Part shown: positions 14,332-14,856 of the stretch, in pieces
Numbering within the stretch: the stretch's first letter is position 1
Layout of the letters: every line of letters begins with the position of its first letter
NCBI GenBank assembly: GCA_937969125.1
Contig: CALBVA010000109.1
Coordinates: 1 to 14,856, forward strand
Origin: an uncultured Verrucomicrobiales bacterium
Lineage (GTDB): Bacteria > Verrucomicrobiota > Verrucomicrobiia > Verrucomicrobiales > Akkermansiaceae
DNA length: 14,856 nucleotides
Reading direction: 5' to 3'
Program-made: the position numbers and the translations under genes
The notes under the pieces: generated by a model
What the model was told of the DNA's origin: nothing
The model's input: only the letters and a program-made list of their open reading frames with translations
Databases searched by the model: none

Positions 14332-14856
14332 AGGGTGTGACTTACCTCCATTTGCCCACACCGCCAAATGTTTATTGTTCTGCGGAAGGGTAGAAGAATC
14401 GCGATCATCAACACCGCTGCCAGCACCTGGATGCAGATGAGATACACCGGCCAATCTCCCATCAAATCCAGCGGCGAGGCCACCTCCGGCTTCTCTGCCA
14501 GAAATCCGAAATTTGTTCCCAGCGACCAGTTTAGTAATCCCGCCCCGATGAAATAGACCTGATTCCAGAGCAGGATGCGCGGCACGATTCCCGCCCTCGG
14601 CCGCCAACCCATCGCCAGCGGTAAATAAAGCGCCACCACCACGATCACTCCGTGCTGTAGGAAAAAAGTCCAATACATCGGATGCGGAAAATCGAAGGGC
14701 AGATTCGGCGTGATGAGTCCCTGAATCGTCCCCACCAGACCCCAGCAATAGGTCAGCTCGCAGAGCAGGGGGCGCTGGGTCAGGAGCCCGAATCCCGCCG
14801 TTAATCCCACCACATCACACAGATGTCCCGGCACGATGTTATTGAGCGGGATCTGG
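14328..14856 (-). CDS. YwaF/TMEM164 family integral membrane protein (partial)
   Basis: The 3' part of a membrane protein whose 5' end lies beyond the right edge of the window. About 176 residues are visible, and the frame is open to the last base. The segment begins QIPLNNIVPGHLCDVVGLTA; the LHLCD-like element in a membrane context is typical of the YwaF (TIGR02206)/TMEM164 family. Several further helices follow (WGLVGTIQGLITPNLPF; the TFFLQHGVIVVVALYLPLA region; WPVYLICIQVLAAVLMIAIL). The conserved His in FLQHG and the PNLPF/FPHP turn also fit. The bacterial function is not established; the human homologue TMEM164 has been reported as an acyltransferase-like protein. It precedes ispH with a 4-base GTGA overlap, so the two are translationally coupled. 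Confidence 0.8.
   Translation of the reverse strand, partial: QIPLNNIVPGHLCDVVGLTAGFGLLTQRPLLCELTYCWGLVGTIQGLITPNLPFDFPHPMYWTFFLQHGVIVVVALYLPLAMGWRPRAGIVPRILLWNQVYFIGAGLLNWSLGTNFGFLAEKPEVASPLDLMGDWPVYLICIQVLAAVLMIAILLPFRRTINIWRCGQMEVSHTL

Noticed and set aside
14332..14748. Upstream extension of ispH by about 139 codons
   Set aside because: It shadows the YwaF/TMEM164 gene in another frame; the Gly/Ala/His-rich peptide is unlike IspH, and the GTGA overlap gives a better start.

Overview
The window reads as an ordinary chromosomal core segment of a Verrucomicrobiota bacterium, probably a Verrucomicrobiales relative of Luteolibacter, Haloferula or Roseibacillus. The phylum call is an inference. 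It rests on protein character (a secreted BPSS1187-like hydrolase, a TPR protein with an AYWG motif, a roughly 410-residue IspH, an rng gene in the mre cluster), on high G+C in the core genes, and on the lack of Shine-Dalgarno sequences. No plasmid, phage, CRISPR, rRNA or tRNA element was found.

Layout. Positions 1-708 form an A+T-richer left flank (about 44% G+C over 1-480 by hand count) with no confident gene. At 709-758 lies a decayed copy of part of the neighbouring gene. Next come a secreted alpha/beta-hydrolase-like gene (767-1774, minus), a small DUF3820 gene (1898-2221, plus) and a second, exported alpha/beta hydrolase (2234-3247, minus).

The core of the window is a long minus-strand run. 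In transcription order (high to low coordinate) it is proC, parA (soj-like), mreB, mreC, mreD, mrdA (PBP2), rng (RNase E/G) and then the exported hydrolase. MreB filaments, MreC and MreD organise PBP2 for side-wall peptidoglycan synthesis, which makes this a rod-shape (elongasome) locus. The RNase sits next to it, as rng/cafA does beside mreBCD in Escherichia coli. rodA, the usual partner of mrdA, is not in the window, and neither is parB.

Divergent from proC is a secreted TPR-repeat protein (11389-13083, plus). It converges on a minus-strand pair at the right edge: a YwaF/TMEM164-type membrane protein, cut off by the window end, and ispH. This pair is joined by a GTGA stop/start overlap.

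No clearly new multi-gene system is visible. The observations most worth following are the G-free, pyrimidine-rich mRNA leaders before mreB, mrdA and rng; a four-tract G-quadruplex motif just upstream of parA; paired direct repeats between parA and mreB; a small hairpin right after the mreB stop; the proC-parA-mreBCD-mrdA-rng order lacking rodA; and the decayed duplication at the left edge.
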